64,000 bases of DNA from Branchiostoma floridae (Eukaryota; Chordata; Leptocardii; Amphioxiformes; Branchiostomatidae). Made by a program: the position numbers and the translations under genes. This document shows, one piece after another, positions 46,700-60,100 of the stretch. The DNA lies in assembly GCF_000003815.2 (NCBI RefSeq), contig NC_049986.1, positions 13,389,805-13,453,804 on the forward strand, read 5' to 3'. The notes below the pieces were generated by a model. It was not told the origin of the DNA, made no database searches, and was given only the letters and a program-made list of their open reading frames with translations. Every line of letters starts with the position of its first letter. Positions within the stretch are counted from its first letter, which is position 1.

Positions 46700-48590
46700 G
46701 ATTCGCAAAGCATAGAATCGTTTATTCCTTAAGATAGATCTTCCAAATTGATTAATGGTCTATGGTTTTTGTCCAACTTGATGATTTTGACGTACAACTA
46801 CATACGAGGATTTCAATGGAAAATACCGAGCGTAACCCTGTTCGGCCGTCTGATTTTGTACAAGAAAAAGTGTAGAAGCTTTTCTTTAATATACCAATCA
46901 TCTAAAGCATTTATTGGATTCTGACACTTCATCTTGATAGTTTAGATGTACAGCTACAGGTGCTTTTCTGGAGGAAAACACCGCGCTGAAATGAAGCTTG
47001 GAGCATCGCGCGTTAAATCACTTGTCAGGACCCATATTGAGATCGCTGATGGCAAGCGAAGGGCGGCCTAGAATTTAACTAGATTCTATAAATAGCGATT
47101 TTTTCTACTTTAAAAACAAACAAGACACAAGCACCGTTCATCACTCCTTGACAAGATTTGGGACTCGAGAAAGCGCAGAATCGTTAGTCATAGAAATATC
47201 AGGGGTGTTTCTTTTAATTCATTCCCAAATCGATTAAAGATACATAACTTTTTGTCTGATGTCCAACTACAAGGGTTGTACGTAAAGCTACCACTCGGAA
47301 ATGTTTTAGGGTCTTCTGATTTTGTACATGATAAGTTGAAAAATCGCTCCTTAATTTTCATTCGATAATACCTAATTATCAAGTAATTTATGGATTATGA
47401 CAATCTAACTTGAAGTGCTAATAATATAATGTACATATAGCCACAAAGATTTTAATGAAAAGCTACTGCCGGGGCACCGCGCGTTAAATCACTATAGCCT
47501 GGACACATAATGAGATCACCGGTGACAAGAGGAGGACGTTGGCCTAGATTTTACCTAGATTCTATAAATAGTGACTCCTTCTACTTTAAAAACAAACAAG
47601 ATACGGCTGATACAAACGTCATTCATCACTCCTTGACAAGATTTGAGACCCCAGATCGCGCAGAATCGTTTAGTCATTAAGAAGATCTAAGAAATATCCC
47701 CAATCATAACTTCATAGCGTGATGTCCAACAACAAGGGTTGTATGCTCTCACTCAATGTTTTAGGGTCCTCTGATTTTGTACATAAAAATTCGCTCATTT
47801 CTTTTTATTAAATGATACCCTAATAGCAAAGTGATTTATGTTGAGATCACCGGTGACAAGCGAAGAACAACCTAGATTTTACCTAGATTCTATAAATAGC
47901 GATTCCTTCTACTTTAAAAACAAACAAGACACAAGTATCGTCCGTCATTCCTTGACAAGATTATTTATTCAACAGTTCTGTCCTGATGATCAATTTGATT
48001 TGACTGCTGAACCGGCAGATTCCGTGCTGACCAGCAGAAGTACTGACAAGCCTCCTTCTTCGTTATCTTCCGTTAGTGACCACGATCATCACGTTGATCA
48101 TTATGGCACGTGCACAAGGTGCCCCAAGTATGATCCACTCGCACCGGGAAGGACCCCTACTCTTTTCGATAAGTGCGGTGGTTTCTTTAACGTGCTTGTG
48201 GTGTGGCTCTCCCCGGAGACGGGACCTCAATCGTCCTATCCAAGGGACGGATTTGGCTAGGGCTGTCCCTCGGATGATGAATTGCCATAATCAGATCTTG
48301 AAGAGCACTTTACACGACTTTCGTCTCTTCACTCAAGTGAAAAATTAGTATTTTATGTACTGGGGTCTTACTGAAAAACTACCACGCGGAAACGTATCTT
48401 GATACTTAAAGGTACAGCTTCAAAGGCCTTACTGTGAAACCACTGAACATGTAGCCAGGAGTCCAGAACCCATATAGAGATCACCGTTGACAAGTGAAGG
48501 GCGCTCGACCTAGATTTTACCTAGATTCTATAAATAGTGATTCTTTCTATTTTAGAACTAGACAAAAACACAGGTGTCCCCTTTTAGAGC
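46700..48590. repeat. Tandem repeat family, each unit with a TATAAATAG box
   Basis: Four diverged units (full length about 476 bp) share in order: a start near GCGCAGAATCGTTTAGTCAT, TTTTAGGGTC(T/C)TCTGATTTTGTAC, GCGCGTTAAATCACT, GAGATCACCGGTGACAAG, CCTAGATTCTATAAATAG and CTACTTTAAAAACAAACAAG. TATAAATAG falls at 47087, 47563, 47891 and 48529. Unit 3 is shortened, and a foreign repeat (about 47960-48345) separates units 3 and 4. No coding capacity. Confidence 0.8.
47960..48345 (+). repeat. Dispersed repeat with TTCTTTAACGTGC core, copy 2
   Basis: Interrupts the TATA-bearing tandem family after CTTGACAAGATT. Shares GGTTTCTTTAACGTGC, GTGTGGCTCTCCCC, GACGGGACCTC and CGTCCTATCCAAGGGAC with 30640-31010. 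Confidence 0.6.
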
Positions 48591-50539
48591 ATCACAGCTG
48601 CACATTCCACACAAAAAAACTCCTGAGAATCGAAGCTATTCCTACATGCTTTCCTCTGATTCAAACTAACGAAAAATCGTAGTACTCTAAATTTCTGAGC
48701 TACTTTAGTTTTGATCTTTGGCGGGCAAGGAGTTGTCCCGCTCATTCTTGAGAAACAGAGGCAAATCCATAACGGAGACTCTTTCTGACGAGATTTTCTT
48801 CTGCCCAGTTGTTACATTGACCAGTTCCTCAGCTCTCTCTCTCCACATCATCCAGAAACCGAGACCTCAGGCAAAATCACATCACAAAGTTACAGTCTGC
48901 CTCTACATCTGATGCCAAAAAGGTCCCCAGGTCTGTCTAACCTTTTCCAGGAAAAACTGGAATTTTACAGGAAAATAACGAGGGGCTATGATCTCATTAC
49001 CATCAATCTGACTTTGATGCGTGGGTAGAGGCACGACTTTCGGCCGGTTTCTATTCCTGAAAAAAAGAAAGAACGCCCACTATTTTTTTTCGTCGTGACT
49101 GCTTATATCTGCAATGTCAACTTGATGACGCAGTTTCTTTTGATTCCCTTTTCAAACGAGACACGACTTTCAATCGTTTGCTATTTCAGTACAGTACTGG
49201 CAATTGCCGCTGAAAATGTAATGTTAGAAGACCCGCATGTTTTGCTCGTGCGTTGTTCCATACGCAGTTTGATGACGCAAGGATCAACGCCGATCTTGCC
49301 TCTATGAACTAAGGCCATTAGGGACTGATTGTATGGATGACATCCTCTGAGCACCCAGAACTGATTCGAGCTTGGGAAGACGGAAATTGAGCCAAACTGT
49401 TGCATCCATTATGGAATCTAGGTGGTCAGGAAGGTTGCTCAAATGACTGAACATGTGACAGAACGAACGTGTTATATACCGAACAAAATGGAAGGTTGCG
49501 CAAATGACTTAACTCACAGAACATGTTAAACCGAACAAAATCTCTTAACTTTCTTCTTTCACATCTTCTTCTTTGACGTTGGAATTGACTTGTGCATTTT
49601 ATGACTTTAGTATCTGTGTATAGTTGTTGTAATCTACGACATATATTTGCTCATTTTGCAGCTTCCTTGTACATTTTTTGTTGTATCGTGGCAAACTTCC
49701 TAAAAAAAGGATGAAAATCGCTGCGCGCACTGATGACATCAATACAATCAAGTCAGCGCTGCGTTGCGTGGGTTAACTGTTGCTTTAATGACTTTATTGT
49801 TGCCGCAAGCTATAAAGACATGCGTCATGACGCACAGTTGCTTCTGAAGGTATCTCCATACAATAGTGTCCCAGAATCACGTCTGGTATCCAGGTTACTG
49901 TTACCTAAGGGACCGGCTTCAAGTCATGTACCATTCTTTCCTCTAAAGGAAATGTTCCGACGGGCTTCCCCGTCTGAATGACGTTCATTAATTTCTGACG
50001 TCAGAAGCAGTGAAATGGGTACAGGAAAAATCGCCTGACTCATGTCCTCTTACATGTACTTCCTGTTTTTTATGCCATATATGAATACAAGAAATCAGCT
50101 TAAAACTGCGAACCCATCGAGGAAGGATCAGTAGATCGTTAGGTTTAACGGTTAACCTGCCGTCTGTGACCGCTTGTCAGGAGGAAGCTTTACAGCCCTG
50201 GTAAGCGCCGTCAATCTTCTTGCATGTGGGGTTAATGTCCGATAGTTCGTATGTCAAAGTCGCTCCCTGTCTCAGTACCTGTCGTCACTTGGATACAGCT
50301 GTGTCCATGTCCGTGCCAGCAAACACTCTATCTCCAGACGTCCTTCCACGGGAATTCCCTCCTGATATCCATGCCGTACGGTTACCCCGCGTACGGAACG
50401 GACAGGGCAGAAGATATTGGACTGGAGCTACGCTATACACGTGCCACCTACGCCTTATTAGAGAAATTTGAACAGCAAAGCTAATTTTCTTGTTGCGTGG
50501 GACGTGTTACCGCCTCTAACGTGTTGCTTTTGTTACAGC
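48591..50539. other. Spacer upstream of the P450 gene
   Basis: No gene recognised. 49428-49550 contains two tandem units of about 58 bp (GGAAGGTTGC(T/G)CAAATGACT, then CCGAACAAAAT). Short ORFs such as the one ending at 50484 have no family resemblance. Confidence 0.4.
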
Positions 50540-50691
50540 GAGTTCGTTAAAGCCCCGTGCCTCGGCAGAAGACCAACCAAAGCAACCGTTTCAAGCTGAA
50601 ACCGGTCAGACCGAACTTCTCCCTGAGTGACGCCGTGCAACGCGTGCAGACTTAGCTCTGAGTAACCCTTATTGTTGGAGGCTATCAGCGG
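50540..50691 (+). other. Candidate non-coding first or second exon of the P450 gene
   Basis: A GC-rich stretch between a good acceptor (GCTTTTGTTACAG at about 50539) and a good donor (TATCAGCG/GTGAGTAAC). All three frames contain stops, so if transcribed it is 5' UTR. It lies about 480 bp before the P450 start codon. Confidence 0.25.
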
Positions 50692-51168
50692 GTGAGTAAC
50701 ACAGAAGTAGTGACGTCAAGATACGATATCTCATATAAAAGCGACTCTATCTTGAATTAAGTCACTTGCTTACCGGTTGTTAAAGTGTTTGCCTTTTTCA
50801 TTTATTTGTCACCCTTTGGGTACTCTGTACATCAACCAGGACCCGCGGTAAGGTTTTCTGCGCTTCAGCTCAGGTGGATTTGAGCGAGCGGCATGTGGTA
50901 TCCTTGTTATTCATTTGACATGTGAACTTCACCAGAAAAGTATGCTGCATGCCTATTATTCATGCTTTTGCAATTTTCAATGCCGAGACCGTTGCCAATT
51001 GGGGTATGTTTTCTCACGTCCAAGTCTATAGTGCACAATCTGACCGTACTCCAACGATATATCGCATGATTCCGGGCTCCGCCCAGTACAAATCAGTGTA
51101 CTTCATCCCCTTTCTTGCCACACAGTTACAGATTCCAGCCAGCCCAACCTGACTTAGGAGAACAAAAG

Positions 51169-54100
51169 ATGGCGTGCGAGAGTTTGCCGATGTCTGTGAG
51201 CTGGGGCCTGCTGGCAGCATTCATCTGCCTGGTGTTACTGTGAGTACGTTATTGTAAGGGAATAGTCCATGATCATGCTACACGCCAGGGTACAAGTGCA
51301 GTGAAACAGATTCTTTTTCTTCATGAAATGGTTGCTTTGCATGGCATGTTGGTCTTTTTTAAAGAAAATCTGATATTTGACGCGCTTTGTACTAACACCG
51401 TTCACTTCGGAGAATGCGACCGGAAGGTCTGATGACAGATTGGTAAAAACTACAAATGTAGCGAGCAAGGACTTTAATTCTTTGCCATTAAGATAGCAGC
51501 AGTGATCAATTTGCTACAGGATCCAGTTTTCAACTTCTTTTCTGGACTTTGATCATGACAGAGGTCAATAGAAGTCCACGGCAGGAAGCCTTGAATACCA
51601 GATACTTGGTTACTGTCTTTTAAAAAAATGCCACCGCAGATAGTCATCGCCCCAAATGCTGAACAGGCAACAGTGTAGGCGACGGACGGCAAGGTTTTAC
51701 AATAGAACCTCTCAGACTTTAGTAGGGGCTGTCGTCTTCGAGATATGCCAGCTGATAATCCTTGGCTTTCAAACGTCTTGCCTGTGCCGGTGTACTTCGT
51801 GTCAATGCCCTGTAAACTGATCTCTCTCCCCCTGCTTTCCACGAACGTCCGTGCCTCGCACGCTAAGTAATGTTTCGAATTCTCGCTACCTTGCGAACGT
51901 TAAATAACAGATAATAAGTTTATTGCAAAGGGCTAATTGTAAGTGACAAAAAATGACATGCAGGCAAACAATGGTAAACAGTATAGTAAGTGACTACTCT
52001 AGTCTAAAGTCTAACTCTGAAATGTAACTTATTGGGTTTGACTACTTTTTCTGATCCCACCTTTTCTGTAGTATAACAATTCGACGTTATACAGATGATG
52101 ATACAGTGGTATGTAGATCGGTATGATAAGCAAAAAAAAATGTGTCTAGCTTTTAGTGTAAAGAGAGGACTTGTACTTTTACAAGAGGACGGATATTTTG
52201 ATTTTCCACTAAAATGTATAGATGTGCTGTAAGAAAATAGGCAAGTTCAGAAAAGGCCAGCAATATTAGTGTGACCGAGAGTATCTTTGTCTTACTTTTC
52301 ACAGGACGGAAGAATCGCTTTAGCCCCCCTTTCCACCAGCCTGTGATGGCTGATATGAGCGACCGTATATTTTGTATTTGTGTGACTATTAATGTCGTTG
52401 ATTGATTGGTTGAATATGATGAAAAATGTAAAAGCATTATTTAAGACCAAAAAGTCACGTAATTTTTTTAAAAGTCTTTATTTTTTATGGTAATTCCTTG
52501 AGAGATCTGTTAAATCTTTCGTTGAGCAATTTGTTAAATCTTCGGCAGCTCACCGGTCCTAGCACGGTCGGGCGTGCTGCTTTGAAAAGCCCCTCACATT
52601 GTCTCTCTGTAGCCTCTCTCTCTCCGACTCTTTAACCCAGTGTGGTTGGTGTATGGGCTTGAAAGCCTTGGAATACGTCGATTTACCGAAAAAATTAAAG
52701 GCCCAGCAGTTACCTGTACAGCTCTTACAGGTCGTTGACTCTTTTCTGCCTATGGATGATCCCCTGTACAGGGCCCCAAGTGCATTGCCTCCCGCCAAGG
52801 TTCGTTGACTACCGCAGGTGATAGTAGTTTTGGAAGGTAAGAACATACATGTGCTTCGGATGAGAGGTCATCACACGACTCGGGATGGCTCCAATTTTCC
52901 GGTCAGAAACCTTGAACTACGCAGCTCGTGTTTTCTGAGAAACGCATCGCGTGAAAGTGCAGTAGATGAAAACTTAACCATCAGCTCATGTTTGTCGGCT
53001 TGCTCGGTCATTCACCTTGCACCTCACCTTTATTGTTTTCAGATAAACTCATCACGTAAAATACTGCTTGCAGTGCAGTAGAGATAACAGATACTTTTAA
53101 CCCTATTCAGACCGGGTTGATTATTTGCTGAAAAAATGTATTTTTGAAAATCCAAGGTGGTGAATATAAGATGGCGCAGCCCAACTGGTATCTTAGACAT
53201 GCATGACGTCATTTTATGACGTAATGTTTGATGTTGCTATTGGCAACACAAGTTGTAACAAACATTATCATTCTGATATCTGCATTTGCTGTTACATTTT
53301 TGTAGCATACCTTGAAGTTTTCTGAGAATACTCTTTTCCTTGGTTCCAGCCAAATTATACAGTCAAACTTTTTACGTCATAAATACGTCATATTACGTCA
53401 TAATATCATCAAATTTCTCGAACTCGTCCTATATACATAAGTATATCATTCCCTAAAACCATGGTGGTCATATAATAAGTCGTTAAAGAGTTACAGGACT
53501 TAGAAGAGGTGGGCCTCAGAAGCCCCTTCCCGATCCCAGATTGCCCCCAAAACGGTCTGAAAAGGGTTAGTCAAAGCACCATAGGCTCACGTTTGTCGGC
53601 TTGTCCGGTCATTCAACTTGCACCTCACCTTTATTGTTTTGATCAGATAAACGCATCACGTGAACCACTGCTTGCAGTGCATTAGAGATAACAGATACTT
53701 TTAATCAAAGGTTAAGCGTTTTCTCAGGCTCGTCGGTCATTCTCCTTGCCTCTCACTTTTAACGTTATGTTTTCAGATGGATACATCACGTAAAATACTG
53801 TTTACAGTACAGTAGAGATAACAGATACTTTTAATCAAAAGTTAATCATCGGCTCACGTTTGTCGGTCATTCACCTTGCACCCCACCTTCCTTGCTTTCA
53901 GACGAACGCGTCGCGTTAAATACTGTTTACAGTCGTGTCCAGGGGGTGACAACAGATTCTTTCAATCAACAACAGATCAAGATAACCCGGCCGTAGACCT
54001 GGTTCAGATAAACACACCCTACAAGATGATGGCCAATAGTTCTTTTCTGATGTACGGTCTTGTGGAAGTTTGTTCGATCGTCCGGGCATAGACAATGAGT

Positions 54101-57100
54101 CGTGCCATTTTTTACGAATAAAGGCTGGTCATTATACCCCTGTCACATTATCCACGATCTTCGGGCGTATCGATGGAAGGTCGGTCATATTTAAGATCGA
54201 CAGAGGGTTGTGCGCATTTTTCTCCTGGAAACTTTGCCGCCCCTGTCACATATAAGCCGTACTTTGTACCTTGTACAGTTGTTGTGCAATTAAGTTATGA
54301 TTATAAGCGAGGATCGGGCGATTGTCGTACACTCGTCGTCAGATCCATTTTCGCGAAATGTGACAGGGGTATTACAAAACCAACACGGGAAGAATTGGGG
54401 TAGTTTCTAAATTCCTAGTTCTTCCAACTGTTGGTTTTGTAAATTTTAGTCTTTATCTAATTTGATCAATAAACTCATTTATTATCACAGATGAACAACT
54501 TTCATGTTTAGACGAGAATCGTACAGTCTAAGATGGTGCCCTAAAGGCTAAACTACAAACTTTCATACGAATCAAGAAGCTAACTTTGCGTAGGCATCAG
54601 TGTGGTATAGAATACCACACATCGTGACTTTGATTACGGCAATCGTGGTATTTGTATAGGGCATCTTACAGATTTTCAAAGTGAGCAAGACTGAAAGAAA
54701 TTTAAGAGTTCACTCTCGATACAACTTCGTCCATTTTCAACTGGAAACATCCGTGGCAAAGAAAGGAAGGCGTGCCACGAGACACGTACACCAGCTATCT
54801 GAATATTTATTTGTACCACAGATTTTGTGCTGTCAGAAGTGTGACGTTACACAGCTTGCCATCATGACTAGCTCCTTGTGTTACCAAATACTTAGCTGAG
54901 ACCGCATGCATGCGCATGCCCACAGGTTCTGTGCTTGGCGACTAAAGTTTTCGGTAAAAAAGAAAACAAACAAGAAAACTGACAGAGCGTAAGCAAACGG
55001 ATTGACGACAAAAATACGCCCGAACTAAATAAACGTAGCATGCAAATTATAGCGGATTCCTTTGAGTATATGAAACTTCAAACCTGCTGATGTTAAGTTT
55101 AGTAACTGACAGCCTTTCTATTCAATTATCTGCATACTAGCAAAGAAGGCGACATGTTTGAAATCCTTTTACTTAATGAACACAGTAAATCGCTAACATA
55201 GATATCTACTTCACAGCTATGGATACCGCACCATGTCCGTGCTGCAGAAGCTGGGTGTACGCGGACCCACCCCGCTGCCGTTCGTCGGGAACCTGCTGAC
55301 CTACAGGAAGGTACGTCATAGGCCCGGGAACTCATGAACTCTTGCTCTAAAGAGGAAGATTTGGAAGTTTGTTTGTTCCTTCGAGCCTTTGTTTACTATT
55401 GAGAAGCTCAAATCGGCCTGCAGGTCATGAGGGAGGAGGTATGCCTATGTCAGACAATACATAACACAACGATAAAGTGGTATCCATACACATAACGTTA
55501 CTTGGTAAAAGCATTTCATGTTGAAAACACAATTGAATAGGAGAGGACATTGTTGTGATTAAAGCACCGGTAAGGCTATAGACATCGCTAGAAGTGCACT
55601 TTCAATCTTACAGGTTTATCATTTTTATTTTTTCCTCAGGGACAGAATGTCGCCTTCAGGGAATGGCGTCAAAACTATGGCAGGGTTTACGGGTAAGAAT
55701 GACTCGATAACTTGATGTTCCACAACTTTTTGCTCAAACATCAAAATTATTTTGCCAGTCTTCATCTTACTTAATCATAAGTCTATTGGAATTCATCCTT
55801 CTAACTTTGACATTTTCCGCAGGATGTATGAGGGTCTGGCCCCCAAACTGGTCATCACGGATCCTGAGATAGTCAAACAGGTGTTCGTGAAGGACTTCAG
55901 CAACTTTCCAATGAGAATGGTAAGTTTTACCGTCTTTTTCAAAGGTATTAATATATTTTTATCATAAATACAAGGTATCAAAATACTTAAATCATTTCAT
56001 TTAGAATGCACTTAAAGGTACCTTGTAAATGGCAATAATAAAACTCTTGACTCTCTATAGATGAATGTGAGGTAAAGTTATAAAGATTGACTTTTGAAAT
56101 AAAGATTTTTCCAAACTTATTTTCCAGCCCCTCTGCATACCGATCGGGCTGCCCGAGGAAACGCTGATATTTGCCGACTTCTCGCACCACAAGCGCAGGC
56201 GGGGCATCCTGTCTCCTGCCTTCACCGCCGGAAAAGTCAAACTGGTAAGTTCTCGTCAAAAAGTTATTGTGATCGTCTCCGTTTCTGTATCCTTGGGCCA
56301 CACAACGCTGGAGGGGTACGGTAGGGGTACGCATGTAGCCCAACGGTAAGGGTGTGTGTGTTCAACAACCATACTCTTTCCCAAATGCTGAGTGCCAAGC
56401 AGAGAAAGCAATATGCACCATTTTTAAAGTCATTGGTATGAGTCGGCCGGGGTCGAACGCACGACCTACCGACTGCGAGGCAAACACGCTACTCATTTGG
56501 CTATTAACATCATCAACAGTAACATCTCGTATTGGCAATGGACAAATATAGAGATGTACACATAACGTTACATATCTACCTTTTCTTTCTTCATCTAGAT
56601 GGTTCCACTGGTAAACAGATGTGCGGACTTCCTCATGGAGAACCTGGATAAGCTGTTTGTAGAGGAGACCACGTTTGATGCTAAACAGTACGTCATTATC
56701 GTCCTCTATCAATTACTTTAAAAAATCAATCTAAAGAGGTTGTAGAAAACATACAAAATGTACTACCTACTACCTAGAATTTGCAATCCAACCCTACGCT
56801 GTACAAATTTTGCTTTCATGCACAAGAAAGAATATATTGATGGTATCATTGAAGTTGTTACACGAACTCTTATGAATCTGAAGGCAAGTACGTTAAAGCT
56901 AGCATTGTCATCAACAACAAAGTCTAACTACAGTGTGAAACTCCACGTACCTCTATTTGTGATTAACAAAACAGTGGATCTGATAACGTTACATATACAG
57001 AATCGCAAAGGAATGCGTAAGCTGACGCATTCCCTTGCGACTCGCCTCCTGGCGTCCGGGAATGACATACAGTAGTCAGGCTTTTGTTACATTCGGACGT

Positions 57101-60100
57101 TTCGTCTACAAACAAGTTTTGGAAAAAAAACTATCGTATATTGGCCATGAGATACTGTGTGTGTTTTTTTAGACTTTTAAGTGGATCATTGTTTTAAAAT
57201 GTGTATATTGTACATGTGTATTTGTGTATGGGCCATGGTGCCAGAAATCAACAATAAACGTATATCGGTTTGTATGGTTTTTCAGGGTGTTCAGTTACCT
57301 GACCCTAGACGTGATGGCCAGCACGGCCTTCGGTGTGGAGGTAAACTCCCAGAAGGACCCGCAGCACGCTTTTGTCGTGAACGCCAGGAAGGTGGACCTG
57401 TCTGTAGTAGGGGGGATGAAACCCAGTCTCATCATAGCAGGTAGCTTCCAACTACCGACGTTAGAAACCATATTCATTCCTTAAGATCATTTGTACAAGT
57501 TGTTGCATGCTATTTTAAAAAGGCATTGATATGGAATGTCTAAGGATGAATCAAGAACTAGCGGCGATATATGAGGGGATTACAAATTGTAATTGAAAAC
57601 TGTCTTAGGAAGCGAGAAGAAGTTGAACCTGTTCACATAATATGCTCCTTATAATATGTTCCTTACTAGAACTAGAACTAAAATGTCTAATCATTTTAGT
57701 TCTAGTTCTAGTAAGGATACCGCATTCTTATGTCACCAATTGTATTTAGAACATCTTTATCATTTTGGTCTGTAATGTACATAGCTTGTAAGAGCATAAA
57801 GGTCTTCATTCACTAATGTGGTTTGGACATTGGTCACAGCTGTCCCTTCGGGTCCTTTCTGATATTCATAAGAGTACTATACAATTTCAAATCTCGTTAG
57901 ATGATTGATTAGATAGATTTACTGATTGATCTACTAATCGACTTGTTGATTGATTGATTGATATATTGACTGATTGATATATTGATTCATTGATTGATTT
58001 ATTGATTGATTGGCTCCGTGTTTTATTTCAGCCGTCCTGTCTATGGTTGTCCCCATGGATGTTCTGGAGAAGTGGGGGCTGACAGTTGTCCCTGCTGACG
58101 CGGTCTCCTTCTTCCACAGCATCCTGGAGACCATCCTCACCATGAGGATCAAACAGCAGCCTAATGAGGTACTAAATTACTAAAGATCAAACCTCACCAA
58201 AATAAATCACCGAACCTCTTTTCTGTAAACTGTGTTGGACAGAAGGGAATAGACTTTGAGAAATAGTTTTATTCTTCCAGCGGCACAGCTAAGGCTTTGG
58301 TCACATCTGAAAACCCGTGCACGGCCGGGCTGCTTTCGGGAACGGAAAAATATGATATAAAAGGCAATAATGCACACAAAATAGGAAATTAGCCATCAGT
58401 ATTTTTTGTGTATACTCCTTGATAAACACATTCACTTTTCGTTTTCGTAAACATCCCGACCGAGCCCCGGTTTGGAAATATGACCGTAGCATAATAGGAC
58501 CCCTACAAGTTGACGCACAATGTGATAAATCTAAACATTGCTGTGCTATTATAATAAACGTAAGGTAAAACGGACAACACATATAAACAAAGCCTGCGAC
58601 GAAATATTTATGTTTGTGTTGTACATTCCAGCGGCGGATGGATCTGCTAGAACTGATGAGAGCAGCCCGTGAGGAACACTGTTTGGATCTGCCCGAGGAA
58701 TTTGAGAAAAGTAAGTCAGAAAGCTTAGGATTCTTCGTATGCCATCGGTGAAATATTGTGTTTTCTTGATAACAGGGTTCTTTGTTCATAACTAAAGAAT
58801 GTTAATAAGTTTTTTTGTTTGTATTTCTTTCACATTCAATCATTCTTTACGGTTTGTTTTCGAAAGAGGCGAATCTTCATTGACCCCAACCAAAAGCTTT
58901 CTGGATGTTTGTTTTCAATACTAAACTCAGTGTTGTACTTTTGTATACAGGCCTGTCGGCAGATGAAGTCACCACAGATGCGATCAGTTTCTTCCTTGCC
59001 GGTTACGACACCATAGCAGGCCTGCTGGGAACCACTGCAGTCAACCTGGCCAGGTATTCCGACATGCAGGACAAACTACTGCAGGAGGTCGCAACTGTCA
59101 CAGAGGAACAGGTGAAACATTCAAACAGTCATAAGAAACATTAGAAAAAAAAACGTTATTGTGTAACGTGAAAGAAAAGTAACTTTCAAATGCACATGTG
59201 ATCAAAATTATAGTCTAAAGAATGAACACTGTTGGGTAACGTTAAAGAAAAGCAGCCTTCAAAAGCACATGGGTTCAGAAATCATAGTTTAAGTATTGGA
59301 AGAATTACATCCCATTTTGGCCACGTCGTGCAAGACTAAAAGAACGGCGATGAAAGAAATGATAACTGCATCTGTTATGAAAATGACTCAGGGTCTTAGA
59401 TCACTGACAGGACTGTTGAACGAATTACAAGGAATACCAGCACATGGACTGAGATGTATGTACCCAAGCAACACAGTCAAATACATTCTGCTGGTGTGCC
59501 TTCAAAGCTGGTGTGTTACACTCAATGGCAGTTATACCGGCTATATAGCTGCAGATACAGATACAGATACAGATACAATATACACACCATGTATATTGAT
59601 TGTGTGCATTTCCATCTGCAGGGTTATGTTCAAAATGAGGACATCCAAAAGATGGAGTACCTGGACATGTTCCTGATGGAGACCCTGAGAATGGACTCTG
59701 GAGCAAGGTAACAGACTTCATGTCAAATTTGCTTCTGATGACATATATCTTGAACATTATGCTATGATATGATCCATCTGACCCAGGGGTGCGTGCCAGT
59801 ACGTGTGCTGGTACAAAAAAAAACGGACGTGAAAAATATCAGTGGACTGGATGTTGGACCGATTCGAAAATGAATAGATCATATCGGCAGGTGTTCACGT
59901 GTTTAGGGACTTAACGTTACATGTCGAAGAAAAGAACAAGAGCGACGTAAAGGAGAGTTGATAGTCATTTTACCAAACTTCCACTGTCCAACTCGGTCTA
60001 AAACAGAGGCAGTTAGTGTTGTTTACATGAAGAATTTGAAAACGCTAATGGACGTCGGATACTCCACCAAACAGAATGTTTTCAGTTGCTAGTACAAATG

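Noticed and set aside
46700-48590. TATA-bearing repeats as solo LTRs of a retroelement
   Set aside because: Head-to-tail tandem units, no internal coding region, no recognisable terminal dinucleotides or priming site.
50251-50484. ORF ending RYTRATYALLEKFEQQS
   Set aside because: No family resemblance, no splice or promoter support, and another frame is open over the same bases.
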